Assembly (NCBI RefSeq): GCF_000717715.1
Contig: NZ_JOAI01000009.1
Location: forward strand, 111,420 to 175,419
Origin: Streptomyces sp. NRRL B-24484
GTDB taxonomy: Bacteria; Actinomycetota; Actinomycetes; Streptomycetales; Streptomycetaceae
Length of the DNA: 64,000 nt
Direction: 5' to 3'
Shown: positions 19,633 to 27,607 of the stretch, one piece after another
Layout of the letters: every line of letters begins with the position of its first letter
Position numbering within the stretch: position 1 is the first letter of the stretch
Translations under genes and position numbers: made by a program
Notes under the pieces: model-generated
Told to the model about the DNA's origin: nothing
Databases searched by the model: none
The model's input: only the letters and a program-made list of their open reading frames with translations

Positions 19633-20793
19633 CTACTTGCCGAAGGCGCGGGCGAGGTCGTCGAAGAGGTCCTCGGGCTCTTCCAGGCCGACCGAGAGGC
19701 GGAGCAGGGAGGGGTGCGGACGGGCCTCGGGGGCGACCGGGCGGTGGGTCAGCGAGGCGGGGTGCTGGATCAGGGTGTCGACGCCGCCGAGCGAGACCGC
19801 GTGGGTGATCAGGTCGCAGCCGGCCGCGGCGCGGGCCGCCGCCTCGTACCCGCCGCGCAGCGAGAAGGCGAGCACCGAGCCGGCGCCGGCCATCTGACGG
19901 CCGATCAGGCCCTGCGGGTCGCACTCCGGCAGGCCCGGGTAGTAGACCTGCTCGACCTCGGGGCGGGCGGCCAGCCAGGCCGCCACCTTGGCGGCGTTCG
20001 CCGCCTGGTGCCGCACCCGCAGCGGCAGCGTCTGCAGGCCCCGGTGGAGCAGGTAGGCGGCGAGCGGGTGCAGGATGCCGCCGGTCACCGCGCGGACCCG
20101 GCGCAGCCGGGCCGCCCACTCGGCGTCGGTGGCGACCGCACCGGCCAGGACGTCCCCGTGGCCGCCGAGGTACTTGGTGGCGCTGTGCAGGACGAGGGTG
20201 GCGCCGTGGTGCACCGGCTGCTGCAGGACGGGCGTGGCGAAGGTGTTGTCGACCAGCAGCGGCACGTCCCCGCACTGCGCGGCGACGGCGGACAGGTCGA
20301 CCAGGTCCAGGGTGGGGTTGGCGGGGGTCTCGACGATCACCAGGCCGGTGTCCGGGCGGATCGCCGCGGCGACCTCGCCGACGGTCGCCCAGGTCACCTC
20401 GGTGCCGAGCAGCCCGGTGGCCAGTACGTGGTCGGTGCCGCCGTACAGCGGGCGGACGGCGACGACGTGCCCCTTGCCCTCGGCGCGGGCGGCCAGCAGG
20501 CAGGCGGCGAGCGCGGCCATGCCGGAGGCGAAGGCGACCGCCTGCTCGCAGTCCTCGAGTTCGGCGAGGGCCTGCTCGAAGCGGGCGGTGGTCGGGTTCC
20601 ACAGCCGCTGGTAGACGGCGCTGCCGCCCTCGGGGAGCAGCCCGCCGGTGGCCAGCGCCTCGTAGCTGTCGCCGCCGGTCTCCACGTCGGGGAGGGGGTT
20701 GGTGGTGGAGAGGTCGATCGGCGGGACGTGGGTCCCGAGGCCGCGCAGGTCGGTTCTGCCGGCGTGGACGGCCCGGGTGTCGGCGTGGGGCAT
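19633..20793 (-). CDS. Trans-sulfuration PLP enzyme (cystathionine/methionine gamma-lyase type)
   Basis: This 386-aa enzyme belongs to the Cys/Met metabolism PLP family. Landmarks are DTRAVHAGR at the start, AFASGMAAL, VETPANPTLDLVDL, LLVDNTFATPVLQQP and the PLP-lysine motif VLHSATKYLGGHGDVLAG. It would cleave cystathionine, homocysteine or methionine, or add sulphide; the sequence does not separate these. ATG 20793 has a GAGGAGG ribosome site. An Lrp/AsnC regulator is transcribed divergently 129 bp away, as is common for amino-acid-responsive gamma-lyases, so substrate-induced control by that regulator is likely. Confidence 0.88.
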   Translation of the reverse strand: MPHADTRAVHAGRTDLRGLGTHVPPIDLSTTNPLPDVETGGDSYEALATGGLLPEGGSAVYQRLWNPTTARFEQALAELEDCEQAVAFASGMAALAACLLAARAEGKGHVVAVRPLYGGTDHVLATGLLGTEVTWATVGEVAAAIRPDTGLVIVETPANPTLDLVDLSAVAAQCGDVPLLVDNTFATPVLQQPVHHGATLVLHSATKYLGGHGDVLAGAVATDAEWAARLRRVRAVTGGILHPLAAYLLHRGLQTLPLRVRHQAANAAKVAAWLAARPEVEQVYYPGLPECDPQGLIGRQMAGAGSVLAFSLRGGYEAAARAAAGCDLITHAVSLGGVDTLIQHPASLTHRPVAPEARPHPSLLRLSVGLEEPEDLFDDLARAFGK

Positions 20794-20871
20794 GGGTGGC
20801 CTCCTCGGCGGGGTGGGGGGGTGGCCCCATGGTGAAGAGTCCACGGGTCCACGGCCACAGTTCGGCAGAAG

Positions 20872-20879
20872 ATTCGAAT
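20872..20879. promoter_or_regulatory. Candidate Lrp operator between gamma-lyase and regulator
   Basis: The 129-bp divergent gap contains an unusually AT-rich stretch centred on the palindrome ATTCGAAT, in the context CAGAAGATTCGAATACC. Lrp-family sites are short AT-rich palindromes in such positions. This is a positional guess only. Confidence 0.35.
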
Positions 20880-20922
20880 ACCCGCCGGTAGGTCTTGCGG
20901 ATGTTCGAGCCGCCGGACGATC

Positions 20923-21411
20923 GTGGGCCCCGTGCCGAAGAATCCGCAGCGCGACCTCGCCCCCGTCGACCGGGCCATCCTGCGGCTGCTGGTCGCCGAC
21001 GCCCGGATGCCCAACAGCGCGATCGCGGAGGCGGTGGGCATCGCCCCGTCGACCTGCCTGGGCCGGATCCGGGCGCTGCGGGAGCGCGGGGTGATCCGCG
21101 GCTTCCACGCCGAGGTGGAGCCGGCCGCCGTCGGCCTCGGCATCCAGGCGATGATCGCCGTGCGGCTGCACGCGCACACCAAGGAGCAGATCGGCAGCTT
21201 CGCCGGCGGCATACCCCGGCTGCCGGGAGTGGTGGCCGCGTACCACCTGTCCGGCGCCGACGACTACCTGCTGCACGTCGCGGTCGCGGACACCGACGCG
21301 CTGCGCGACTTCGTGCTGGAGCACCTGACGGCGCACCCGGCGGTGCAGCACACCGAGACCAGCCTGATCTTCGGGCACGTCCGGGGGGCCGCCGGGGTGG
21401 CCGGCGACTGA
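20923..21411 (+). CDS. Lrp/AsnC-family transcriptional regulator
   Basis: This 162-aa protein has the N-terminal HTH (DRAILRLLVADARMPNSAIA, then PSTCLGRIRALRERGVIRGF) and the C-terminal RAM/AsnC ligand domain (MIAVRLHAHTKEQ, VVAAYHLSGADDYLLHVAV). Members form octamers that respond to amino acids. It is divergent from the gamma-lyase gene and most likely controls it. Two in-frame GTG starts are possible, 20923 and 20932; neither has a good ribosome site. It is convergent with the next gene, with a 14-bp gap. Confidence 0.9.
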   Translation: MGPVPKNPQRDLAPVDRAILRLLVADARMPNSAIAEAVGIAPSTCLGRIRALRERGVIRGFHAEVEPAAVGLGIQAMIAVRLHAHTKEQIGSFAGGIPRLPGVVAAYHLSGADDYLLHVAVADTDALRDFVLEHLTAHPAVQHTETSLIFGHVRGAAGVAGD

Positions 21412-21425
21412 CCCCGGACGGTCCG

Positions 21426-22667
21426 TCAGCTCCGTGACAGGGTGTCGCAGCCCTCGCGGTCGTCCAGCTTCTGGTTCGGGTCGTAGGGGTCGACGGTCTT
21501 TCCGGTGCGCGGCTCGTCGGTGCCGAGGCCGAAGTCGACGCTGAAGTCCGTCTCCAGGTAGCCGCTGCCCGTGGTGCAGACGTTGTTGCCCAGGTAGGCG
21601 TACCACTTGTCCAGGAACAGCTTGCCGCGCTGCACCTTGTACCGGGCGGGGTCGTAGAACCGGAAGTCCTGCTGGCGCCGGACGATCTCGCGCTCCACCC
21701 GCGGGGCGGCGTCGGCCGTCAGGGCCACCGGTTTGGCCGTGCCGCCGCCGTTGCCGCCGCCACCGGTGCTCTGCCCGGGCCGCGGCACGCCGGCGTCCGG
21801 GCCGGGCCGCAGGGCGTACACGAAGATGTAGTCGGTGTGCACCAGCAGGCCGCGGTCGCCGTCGCCCTCGAAGGTCATGGTGCCCCGGGCCTTCACCACG
21901 TCGGTGACCGGCACCGCCCGGCGCGGGTCGAAGCGGCTCAGCCAGGTGGTGGCGTCCGCGTCCGCGGTGGGGTGGGCGAGCGCCTTCTCCAGGTCGGCGC
22001 GCGAGGTGCGGTCCATCATGGCGAGGGCCGCGGCCGGGGTCTCGCCGTGCAGGGTCTTCGGGTCGAGGTTGGTGAGGACGAGGTACTGCCGGACGCTGTC
22101 GAGCATGTCGGCCACCTCCTCCTTGTCGAACACGCCCTGGCCCTTCGCCTCCGGCAGGACCAGCGCGTCCGCCCCGGCCTTCCAGGCGTCGGCGGGCGAA
22201 CCGGCCCAGGGGTGCTCGACGGTCGGGGTGCCCGGCTCGGCGGTCGGCGGCGCGGTCGTCGCCGGGGCGGGCGCCGGGGCGGTCGCCGGTCCCGTCGCGG
22301 GCAGCGCCGAGGACTCCTGGCCGCGGTGGTACCAGCCGTTCAGCCGGTCCACGTTGAGCGCGGCCAGGGTGACGGCGGCGGCGAGCACCACGAACAGCGG
22401 GGTCTGCCAGTTGCGCCTGCGGCGCCGGCCCCACGGGTCGACCGGCTTCGGCCGCCGCCCGAAGCGCCGGCGGGCCGGCGCGGGAGCGGGATCGGCGGAG
22501 GCCCGCCACGGTTCGGGCTGCGGCGGCTGCTGCTTCCACTTCGCGGCGAGCATCCGGGCACGCCCGGACTGCTCCTTCACCGCGGCGGAGCGCACGAAGT
22601 CCTCGTCGAGGACGACGCCCTCGAACGGGTCGTCGGGGCGCGGTGCGGGGTCGTCGGCTATCGGCAC
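21426..22667 (-). CDS. Single-pass membrane protein with large extracytoplasmic domain, unknown function
   Basis: This 413-aa protein has a cytoplasmic segment of about 80 residues (DDPFEGVVLDEDFVRSA, SGRARMLAAKWK, then a basic RRRRRRNWQ), one membrane helix (TPLFVVLAAAVTLAALN) and an outside domain. That domain starts with a Pro/Ala/Thr linker and contains a conserved-looking C-terminal part with two Cys (NNVCTTGSGYLETDF, REGCDTLSRS). Related proteins are widespread in streptomycetes but unnamed to my knowledge. GTG 22667 is 7 nt after CATACT on the minus strand, a leaderless signature; an upstream GTG at 22697 is in frame but would bypass this signal. Confidence 0.75.
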   Translation of the reverse strand: MPIADDPAPRPDDPFEGVVLDEDFVRSAAVKEQSGRARMLAAKWKQQPPQPEPWRASADPAPAPARRRFGRRPKPVDPWGRRRRRNWQTPLFVVLAAAVTLAALNVDRLNGWYHRGQESSALPATGPATAPAPAPATTAPPTAEPGTPTVEHPWAGSPADAWKAGADALVLPEAKGQGVFDKEEVADMLDSVRQYLVLTNLDPKTLHGETPAAALAMMDRTSRADLEKALAHPTADADATTWLSRFDPRRAVPVTDVVKARGTMTFEGDGDRGLLVHTDYIFVYALRPGPDAGVPRPGQSTGGGGNGGGTAKPVALTADAAPRVEREIVRRQQDFRFYDPARYKVQRGKLFLDKWYAYLGNNVCTTGSGYLETDFSVDFGLGTDEPRTGKTVDPYDPNQKLDDREGCDTLSRS

Positions 22668-22699
22668 GCCGGACAGTATGCAGACGGCCGCCGACACGC

Positions 22700-23345
22700 C
22701 CGACGGCGGGGCGCCCCCACTCCGCGCCGGGGAGCCGGCCGCGCTGAACCGCCCGGACGCCGAACTCGAAGCGGCTGCGCGCGCCCAGGCGTTCCATCAG
22801 GTCGGTGGCCGACCGGCGGGCCGTCCGCGGGGAGACGCCGATCCGCTCGGCGATCGCCTCGTCGGTGAGGCCCTGGGCCGGCAGCCGGACGACGGTCGCC
22901 TCCCGGGGGGTCAGGCCGGAGGTGTCCCCGCGGCGGGGTGCCTCGCCCGGCGCCTGTGCGGAGGTCCAGGTGTTCTCGAACAGCGCGCAGAGCGCCGTCA
23001 GCGTGCCGGCGCCGGTGGTCAGCACCGCGGCGGCGGCCGCGTCCGTGCTGCTGACCGGGACGACGGCGGTCGCCCGGTCGAAGATCATCAGTCGGACGGG
23101 CAGCTCCGGCGTGGTGCGCACCTCGCCGCCGAGCTCGGTCGGCCAGGTCGCGCAGGCCACCGTGGGCCGGCTGTTGCGCACGCTGTCCAGGAACAGCGAC
23201 CGCATCCGCACCCCGCGGTCCAGCAGGCGCCGGTCGTTCGCCTCGGACGCCTCCAGCGTCTCGCCCCCGGTGGCCGCCACCGGGGGCGAAGGCCATCAGG
23301 TCGGTCTCCGCGGAGACCACGGCCTGGGAGTGAACCCGGCCCGGG
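22700..23345 (-). pseudogene. Decayed LuxR-family (HTH) transcriptional regulator
   Basis: The C-terminal LuxR HTH is recognisable (LTPREATVVRLPAQGLTDEA, then GVSPRTARRSATDLMERLGA), as is the preceding phospholipase-D-like segment (RGVRMRSLFLDSVRN, LGGEVRTTPELPVRLMIFDR). Three defects show that it is broken. The usual N-terminal 100 or more residues are absent, leaving only QAVVSAETDLMAFAPGG. That remnant and the rest are in different frames, with the break inside a perfect 27-nt inverted repeat at 23262-23288. Finally, the normal stop after QRGRL is lost, so the frame runs on into the next gene. The family match is by eye. Confidence 0.7.
23262..23288. repeat. Perfect 27-nt inverted repeat at the frameshift of the LuxR pseudogene
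   Basis: CGCCCCCGGTGGC (23262-23274) and GCCACCGGGGGCG (23276-23288) are exact complements around one central base. On the coding strand the first arm encodes the end of the FAPGG remnant, and the frame changes across the repeat. An inverted duplication there would explain the frameshift. Confidence 0.7.
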
Positions 23346-23376
23346 CCGCGCCGGCGGTCCCGGCGGGTGCACGCCG

Positions 23377-23826
23377 TCAGCCGCGCCGGCGGGCCTGCTT
23401 GACCGAGCCGACCACGCCCGCGACCGCCAGCAGCAGCCCGGCCGGCAGCAGCGAGGTGAACAGGGCGGCGAACAGCCCCGAACTGCCGAGCAGGGTCATC
23501 GCGAGGGTGTTCAGCACCCACAGCGCGCCGGCCGCCGGCAGCGCCGACTGCCAGGGGTGCTCGTCGGCCCAGCGCTGGAGCCGCCGGTCGCCGGTGTCCC
23601 GGCGCAGCCGCCCGCCGACCGTGCCGACGAGGAAGAAGAAGAACAGACCGAGGCCGACCGGGCCGGCCAGGATGTCCATGGACCAGTTCCCGGTGACGAT
23701 GTCCACCCCGAGGGCGGCGCCGCCGACCACCGTGCCGACGGCCGCGGCCGTCCGCCACGGGCCGAGAGTCGCCGCGGCGACGGCGACCTGACGGCTCTCA
23801 CTTCGCGACAAATCTCCGTTTCCCAT
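23377..23826 (-). CDS. Small integral membrane protein
   Basis: This 149-aa protein has four hydrophobic segments: about 27-45, 50-72 (containing a Phe-rich LGLFFFFLVGTVGGRL), 95-112 and 118-140. It ends in the basic VGSVKQARRRG. The ATG at 23826 is poorly supported because the GGAGG lies only 1 nt upstream; a slightly later start is possible. No function is evident. It lies immediately upstream of the LuxR pseudogene on the same strand. Confidence 0.6.
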   Translation of the reverse strand: MGNGDLSRSESRQVAVAAATLGPWRTAAAVGTVVGGAALGVDIVTGNWSMDILAGPVGLGLFFFFLVGTVGGRLRRDTGDRRLQRWADEHPWQSALPAAGALWVLNTLAMTLLGSSGLFAALFTSLLPAGLLLAVAGVVGSVKQARRRG

Positions 23827-24023
23827 ACCTCCACCGTGCTCCCGGGGGTCCCTGGAAATCCATAGGGGTGATCCCCGAGTTTCCCCCGAGGACGGGCCCG
23901 CCCGGCCCGCGCCGGACGTGCGGGAGGGGCGCCGTCCGTGAGCGGGTGCTGACGCACCGTCGGCGGTCTCCGGCAACCATATGAACATCATTTGAATACG
24001 GTCTCCCGGAGGGGTCCGGCTCC

Positions 24024-24029
24024 CTATGC
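24024..24029 (+). promoter_or_regulatory. Candidate -10 element for the band-7 gene
   Basis: TATGCT at 24024-24029 lies 35 nt before the ATG of the band-7 gene and would give a leader of about 30 nt that includes GAGACC. The region just upstream (23980-24000) is unusually AT-rich for this chromosome. No good -35 hexamer was identified. Confidence 0.4.
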
Positions 24030-24064
24030 TGCGGCCGTCCCGTCCGTCCACCGAGAGACCCCAG

Positions 24065-24952
24065 ATGCTGATCACCGCCGTCCTGCTCCTCCTCGTCGGC
24101 GCCGTCCTGCTCGTCCTGCGGTGGCGCAAGGCCACCGACTCCGGCGCGGCCACGGCCGCCGGCCTGGTGTCCGTGGGCCTCGGCCTGCTGGCGGGCCTCG
24201 CCACCGTCGTCCACGTGGTCGCGCCCTACGAGGTGGGCGTGCCCACCACCCTGGGCAAGGTCGGCGGCACCTGGCAGCCGGGCCTGCACCTGAAGTCGCC
24301 GCTGACCGACGTCTCGACCTTCTCGACCCGGCCGGTCGACCTCGACCTCACCGGCAAGGACACCGTCGAGGTCCGCTCCTCCGAGGGCGGCGTGCTCTAC
24401 GCCGACATCACCGTGAAGTGGTCGGTCGACCCGAAGCACACCCAGAGCCTGTTCAAGCTGGCTGGCGACACCGACGCCGTCCAGAAGCGCCTGGTCTACC
24501 CGGACAGCCGCGAGATCGTCCGCAACGTCTTCGCCAAGCACACCGGCGTCGAGGGCTACAGCTCCGAGCGGGAGGCGATCAGCGCCGAGATCGAGCGGCT
24601 CGTGACCGCCCGGCTGGCGCCGCGCGGCATCCTGGTCAACGGCGTCAACCTGCGCAACGTGAAGCCCAGCGACAGCCTCCAGCACGCGATCGACCAGAAG
24701 ATCCAGCAGGACCAGGCCACCGCCCAGGCCGAGGCCGCCGTCCGCACCGCCAAGGCCGAGGCCGAGAAGCGGAAGATCGAGTCGGAGAGCACCGCCGCGG
24801 CCAACACCGCCATCGCCAACTCGCTCACCGACAAGATCCTGATGAGCCAGTGCATCGAGGCCTTCAAGGCCGCCGCCGAGAAGAACCCGGTCTACGCCAG
24901 CCCCTGCGGGACCGGCGGCTCGCCGGTCATCGTCGACGGCACCAAGCGCTGA
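24065..24952 (+). CDS. SPFH/band-7 (prohibitin-like) membrane protein
   Basis: This 295-aa protein has two N-terminal hydrophobic segments (LITAVLLLLVGAVLLVLRW and GLGLLAGLATVVHVV). A band-7 domain follows: APYEVGVPTTLGKVGGTWQP, GVLYADITVKWSVDP, SREIVRNVFAKHTGVEGYSS, LAPRGILVNGVNLRNV. Next comes an Ala/Glu/Lys coiled coil (ATAQAEAAVRTAKAEAEKRK, about 220-245). The C-terminus has two Cys (MSQCIEAF, ASPCGTG). Such proteins scaffold membrane microdomains or modulate proteases; the specific role is unknown. The gene is single and ends at a strong bidirectional terminator. Confidence 0.85.
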   Translation: MLITAVLLLLVGAVLLVLRWRKATDSGAATAAGLVSVGLGLLAGLATVVHVVAPYEVGVPTTLGKVGGTWQPGLHLKSPLTDVSTFSTRPVDLDLTGKDTVEVRSSEGGVLYADITVKWSVDPKHTQSLFKLAGDTDAVQKRLVYPDSREIVRNVFAKHTGVEGYSSEREAISAEIERLVTARLAPRGILVNGVNLRNVKPSDSLQHAIDQKIQQDQATAQAEAAVRTAKAEAEKRKIESESTAAANTAIANSLTDKILMSQCIEAFKAAAEKNPVYASPCGTGGSPVIVDGTKR

Positions 24953-24956
24953 CGCC

Positions 24957-24990
24957 CGGGTGCCCGGGGGCCGCCGCCCCCGGGCACCCG
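24957..24990. terminator. Perfect bidirectional terminator between band-7 and esterase genes
   Basis: CGGGTGCCCGGGGGC (24957-24971) and GCCCCCGGGCACCCG (24976-24990) form a perfect 15-bp stem with a CGCC loop, placed exactly between two convergent genes. Confidence 0.8.
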
Positions 24991-24997
24991 GCCCGGC

Positions 24998-26611
24998 TCA
25001 GAGCGTCCAGTCGACGGTGAGCACCGCACCCGACCCGCGCTGCAGGAAGACGTACGCGGTGGAGGCGAGCGCCTGGTCGAACTGCAGCCGCAGCTGCACC
25101 GTCGACCCGGGCCGGATCGCGGCCAGACCCGCCGCGGAGAACCCGCCGGACGTCCCGCTGCCCGAGGTGAACCGGGCCACCGTCGCCGCCGCACCCGCAC
25201 CCGCGCTCGCCGGCGCCGCCCAGTCGTCGGCCCCGGTGGTGCAGGCCGCGCCGAAGCAGCCGTCGCGGACGTCGACCGTCAGCTGCGCCGCCGCCCACGG
25301 GTCCCCGCTGCCGCTGCCGTAGCCCAGGGTCAGCCGCGCCCCGGTGATCGTGGCGCCGGCCGGGACGGCCGAGGTGTCGAAGGAGAGCAGCGCCCGGTTC
25401 TGCCTGCCGTCGGTGCCGCGGCCCACCGCGAGGCCCAGGCTGCCGGCGAGGGTGCCGACCGCGGGCGAGCCGCCGTCCGCCGCGGCCTTCACGTAGCCGT
25501 CCCGTGCGGTGTCGTCGGTGAGCTGCGTACTGCCCGAGCTGCCGGAACTTCCGGACGGCGACGGGGACGGGGACGGCGACGGCGACGGGGACGGGGACGG
25601 GCTGGGGGAGGGCGAGGGAGCCGAGCCGTCCAGGCCCCAGAACCGGCCGATCCGGTAGGAGGCGCAGAGGTTCACGTCCAGCACGTACGCGCCGGCGGTG
25701 CCGCACTGCTCGGCGCCGCTGCCCGGGTCCACCGGCTGGCCGTGGTCCATGCCGGTGATCGAGTAGACCTCGACCCGGTCGGCGCCGGAGGCGTCCCGGT
25801 ACACCTGGTGCGGGTAGCCCGCGACGGTGTCGTTCACCGCGGGCGTCTGGCCGGTGCCGGCCACGTCCGTCCACTGCTTCATCAGCTCGGTGAGGTTCAC
25901 CGGCTTCACCACCGAGTCCGAGGACCCCTGCCAGAGCGAGACCTTCGGCCGCGCCCCGGTCCACGACGGGTACGCCTGCCGGACGAGGTCGCCCCACTGC
26001 TGCGGGGTCTTCGAGGTGCCCGTGGTCATGCAGTTCACCGAGGCCTCCACGGCCGTGGTGGCGCAGTGGTACGGCAGGCCGGCGACCACACCGCCGCCCG
26101 CGAAGACGTCCGGGTAGTCCGCCAGCAGCGCGGCCGTCATCGCACCGCCCGCCGACAGGCCGGTCACGTACACCCGGGCCGGGTCGCTGCCGAGGTCGGC
26201 GACGGTCTTCGCGACCATCTGGCGGATCGACAGCGCCTCGCCCGCGTCCCGCCCGAAGTCGCCCGGCTGGAACCAGTTGAAGCACTGCGAGGAGTTGTTG
26301 GCGGACTGCTGCTGCGGCATCACCACGGCGAAGCCCCAGGCGTCCGCCCAGTGCGTCCAGCCGGCCGCCTCGCCGTACGACGCCGTCTGGGTGCAGCCGT
26401 GCAGCGCCACCACCACCGGCCGCCCGGCGGCCAGCCCGGCGGGCGCGTAGCGGTACATCAGCAGATTGCCCGGGTTCGAGCCGAACCCGGTGACCTGGAC
26501 GGTGCCGGCGGCCCGGGCCTCGCCGTGGCCGAGCCCGAGCACCGCCGCCGCGGCGACGGCGAGCAGCGCGAGCGCAGCCCACCACCGTCTCAAGGGCGTG
26601 TCGTACGTCAT
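24998..26611 (-). CDS. Secreted PHB-depolymerase-family esterase with CBM-like C-terminal domain
   Basis: This 537-aa protein starts with a signal peptide (LRRWWAALALLAVAAAAVLG, cleavage near EARAAG). The alpha/beta-hydrolase domain of the LpqC/type-1 short-chain PHA depolymerase kind has an oxyanion LHGCTQTA, the nucleophile Ser153 in VTGLSAGGAMTA, and a C-terminal MDHGQPVDPGSG with the likely catalytic His. After about residue 340 there is a Pro-Ser dipeptide linker, then a beta-rich DNRLRE/CBM96-like module (ARDGYVKAAADGGS, NRALLSFDTSAVPAGATITG) that probably binds a polymer. ATG 26611 has GAGGAGCT upstream. Likely substrates are polyesters or feruloyl/acetyl esters of plant polymers. Confidence 0.85.
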   Translation of the reverse strand: MTYDTPLRRWWAALALLAVAAAAVLGLGHGEARAAGTVQVTGFGSNPGNLLMYRYAPAGLAAGRPVVVALHGCTQTASYGEAAGWTHWADAWGFAVVMPQQQSANNSSQCFNWFQPGDFGRDAGEALSIRQMVAKTVADLGSDPARVYVTGLSAGGAMTAALLADYPDVFAGGGVVAGLPYHCATTAVEASVNCMTTGTSKTPQQWGDLVRQAYPSWTGARPKVSLWQGSSDSVVKPVNLTELMKQWTDVAGTGQTPAVNDTVAGYPHQVYRDASGADRVEVYSITGMDHGQPVDPGSGAEQCGTAGAYVLDVNLCASYRIGRFWGLDGSAPSPSPSPSPSPSPSPSPSPSPSGSSGSSGSTQLTDDTARDGYVKAAADGGSPAVGTLAGSLGLAVGRGTDGRQNRALLSFDTSAVPAGATITGARLTLGYGSGSGDPWAAAQLTVDVRDGCFGAACTTGADDWAAPASAGAGAAATVARFTSGSGTSGGFSAAGLAAIRPGSTVQLRLQFDQALASTAYVFLQRGSGAVLTVDWTL

Positions 26612-27072
26612 GGGGGAGCTCCTCTGGGGTGGGGGAGAGGCGACCGTACGGGCGGGGCGCCGCCGCCGGGCACGGTGCGGACGGACACCACGGAAGCTGC
26701 CGGGTGGCGGCACGCGCCATTGCAGGCCCCGCCGCGCGAGCGCGCCGGCCCGCCACGGTCCCGGCCCGCGGCCGCCCCCGCCCGGCCGCTCCCAAGGGCT
26801 CGTCCGGTCCGGCTGGACGCAACGGTCCAGGGCCCCTTCCGTCCACCCCGGAGCCCTTCCGCCGGCCCCGGGCTGCGACGAAGCTTGTGTTCGCCGGAAG
26901 GGGGACCGGCCGGCACCACCGGGAGGACGCGCCACCGCGGGGCGCCGGGCCCGGTGTCCCGCCCGGCGGCCGACGCCGCCGCGCCCGTCCGCACCGCCGA
27001 CCGCTGCTCCTGCAGGGCAGCCGTCCGCTCCGGTGCGCCGACGAACCTCCGTCAGTGCTCTGACGACCCCTC
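26612..27072. other. 461-bp gap with no recognised gene
   Basis: This region separates the divergently oriented esterase gene and the FG-GAP remnant. Reading all frames I see no plausible conserved protein, and no strong hairpin or known promoter pair. It presumably holds the two promoters and may include remnants of the decayed gene's control region. Confidence 0.5.
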
Positions 27073-27475
27073 ATGCCTTCGACAGTCAGGAATGCCGCCG
27101 TGCCCGCGAACCGCACCTCCTTCGCCCGTCTGGCCGCCGCCGTTCTCGCCGCCTCCGGAGTCGCCGGAATGCTGGGCACCGGGGCCGCCCACGCGGTCGG
27201 CACCTCCTCGGTCGACGGCAGCATCACCCGCCCCGAGATCATCGCCCGGGCCCAGAACTGGGTCGCCAGCGGCGACCTGCCCGTGGTCGGTGACTGGGAC
27301 GGCGACGGCAGCACCGATCGGCGTCTTCCGACCGGGCAATTACACCTTCTACTTCCGCGACGCCGACGGCGCCGTGCCCTCCGTCGCCTACGGCAACTCC
27401 ACCTCGATCCCGGTCGTCGGCGACTGGGACGGCAACGGCACCGACACCCAGGGCATCGCCCAGAGCCGACCGGAC
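27073..27475 (+). pseudogene. Decayed secreted FG-GAP repeat protein (frameshifted)
   Basis: The first frame encodes a signal peptide (FARLAAAVLAASGVAGMLGT, ending in AHAVG) and SSVDGSITRPEIIARAQNWV, which resembles the start of streptomycete secreted NlpC/CHAP-type proteins. It then reads GDLPVVGDWDGDGSTD. After this the reading continues in another frame as IGVFRPGNYTFYFRDADG and NSTSIPVVGDWDGNGTDTQG. The junction reads ACCGATCGGCGTC, where two bases appear to be missing to join the two FG-GAP units. The second frame has no stop and runs into proC. So the gene is truncated, frameshifted and has lost its stop. Confidence 0.7.
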
Positions 27476-27482
27476 CGGCCAC

Positions 27483-27505
27483 GGCCCGCCGCCCGCCCGG
27501 CGGCG
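27483..27505. terminator. Hairpin upstream of proC
   Basis: GGCCCGCCGCC (27483-27493) and GGCGGCGGGCC (27495-27505) are exact complements around one base, so about 10 bp would pair with a small loop. It is placed right after the FG-GAP remnant and about 100 bp before proC, consistent with a terminator of the decayed gene. Confidence 0.5.
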
Positions 27506-27607
27506 GGCCGGGGCCGTCCGGCCCGCTGCCCACCGTTCGGACGGCCCCGCCCGGCCCGTGCCGCCGGTGCGAGGATGGGCGGCAGCACCATACGAAGGAG
27601 CGGCTCC

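Noticed and set aside
25560..25620. Short GC-rich tandem repeat suggestive of a mobile or recombinogenic element
   Set aside because: It encodes the Pro-Ser dipeptide linker of the secreted esterase and stays in frame; it is a normal linker repeat.
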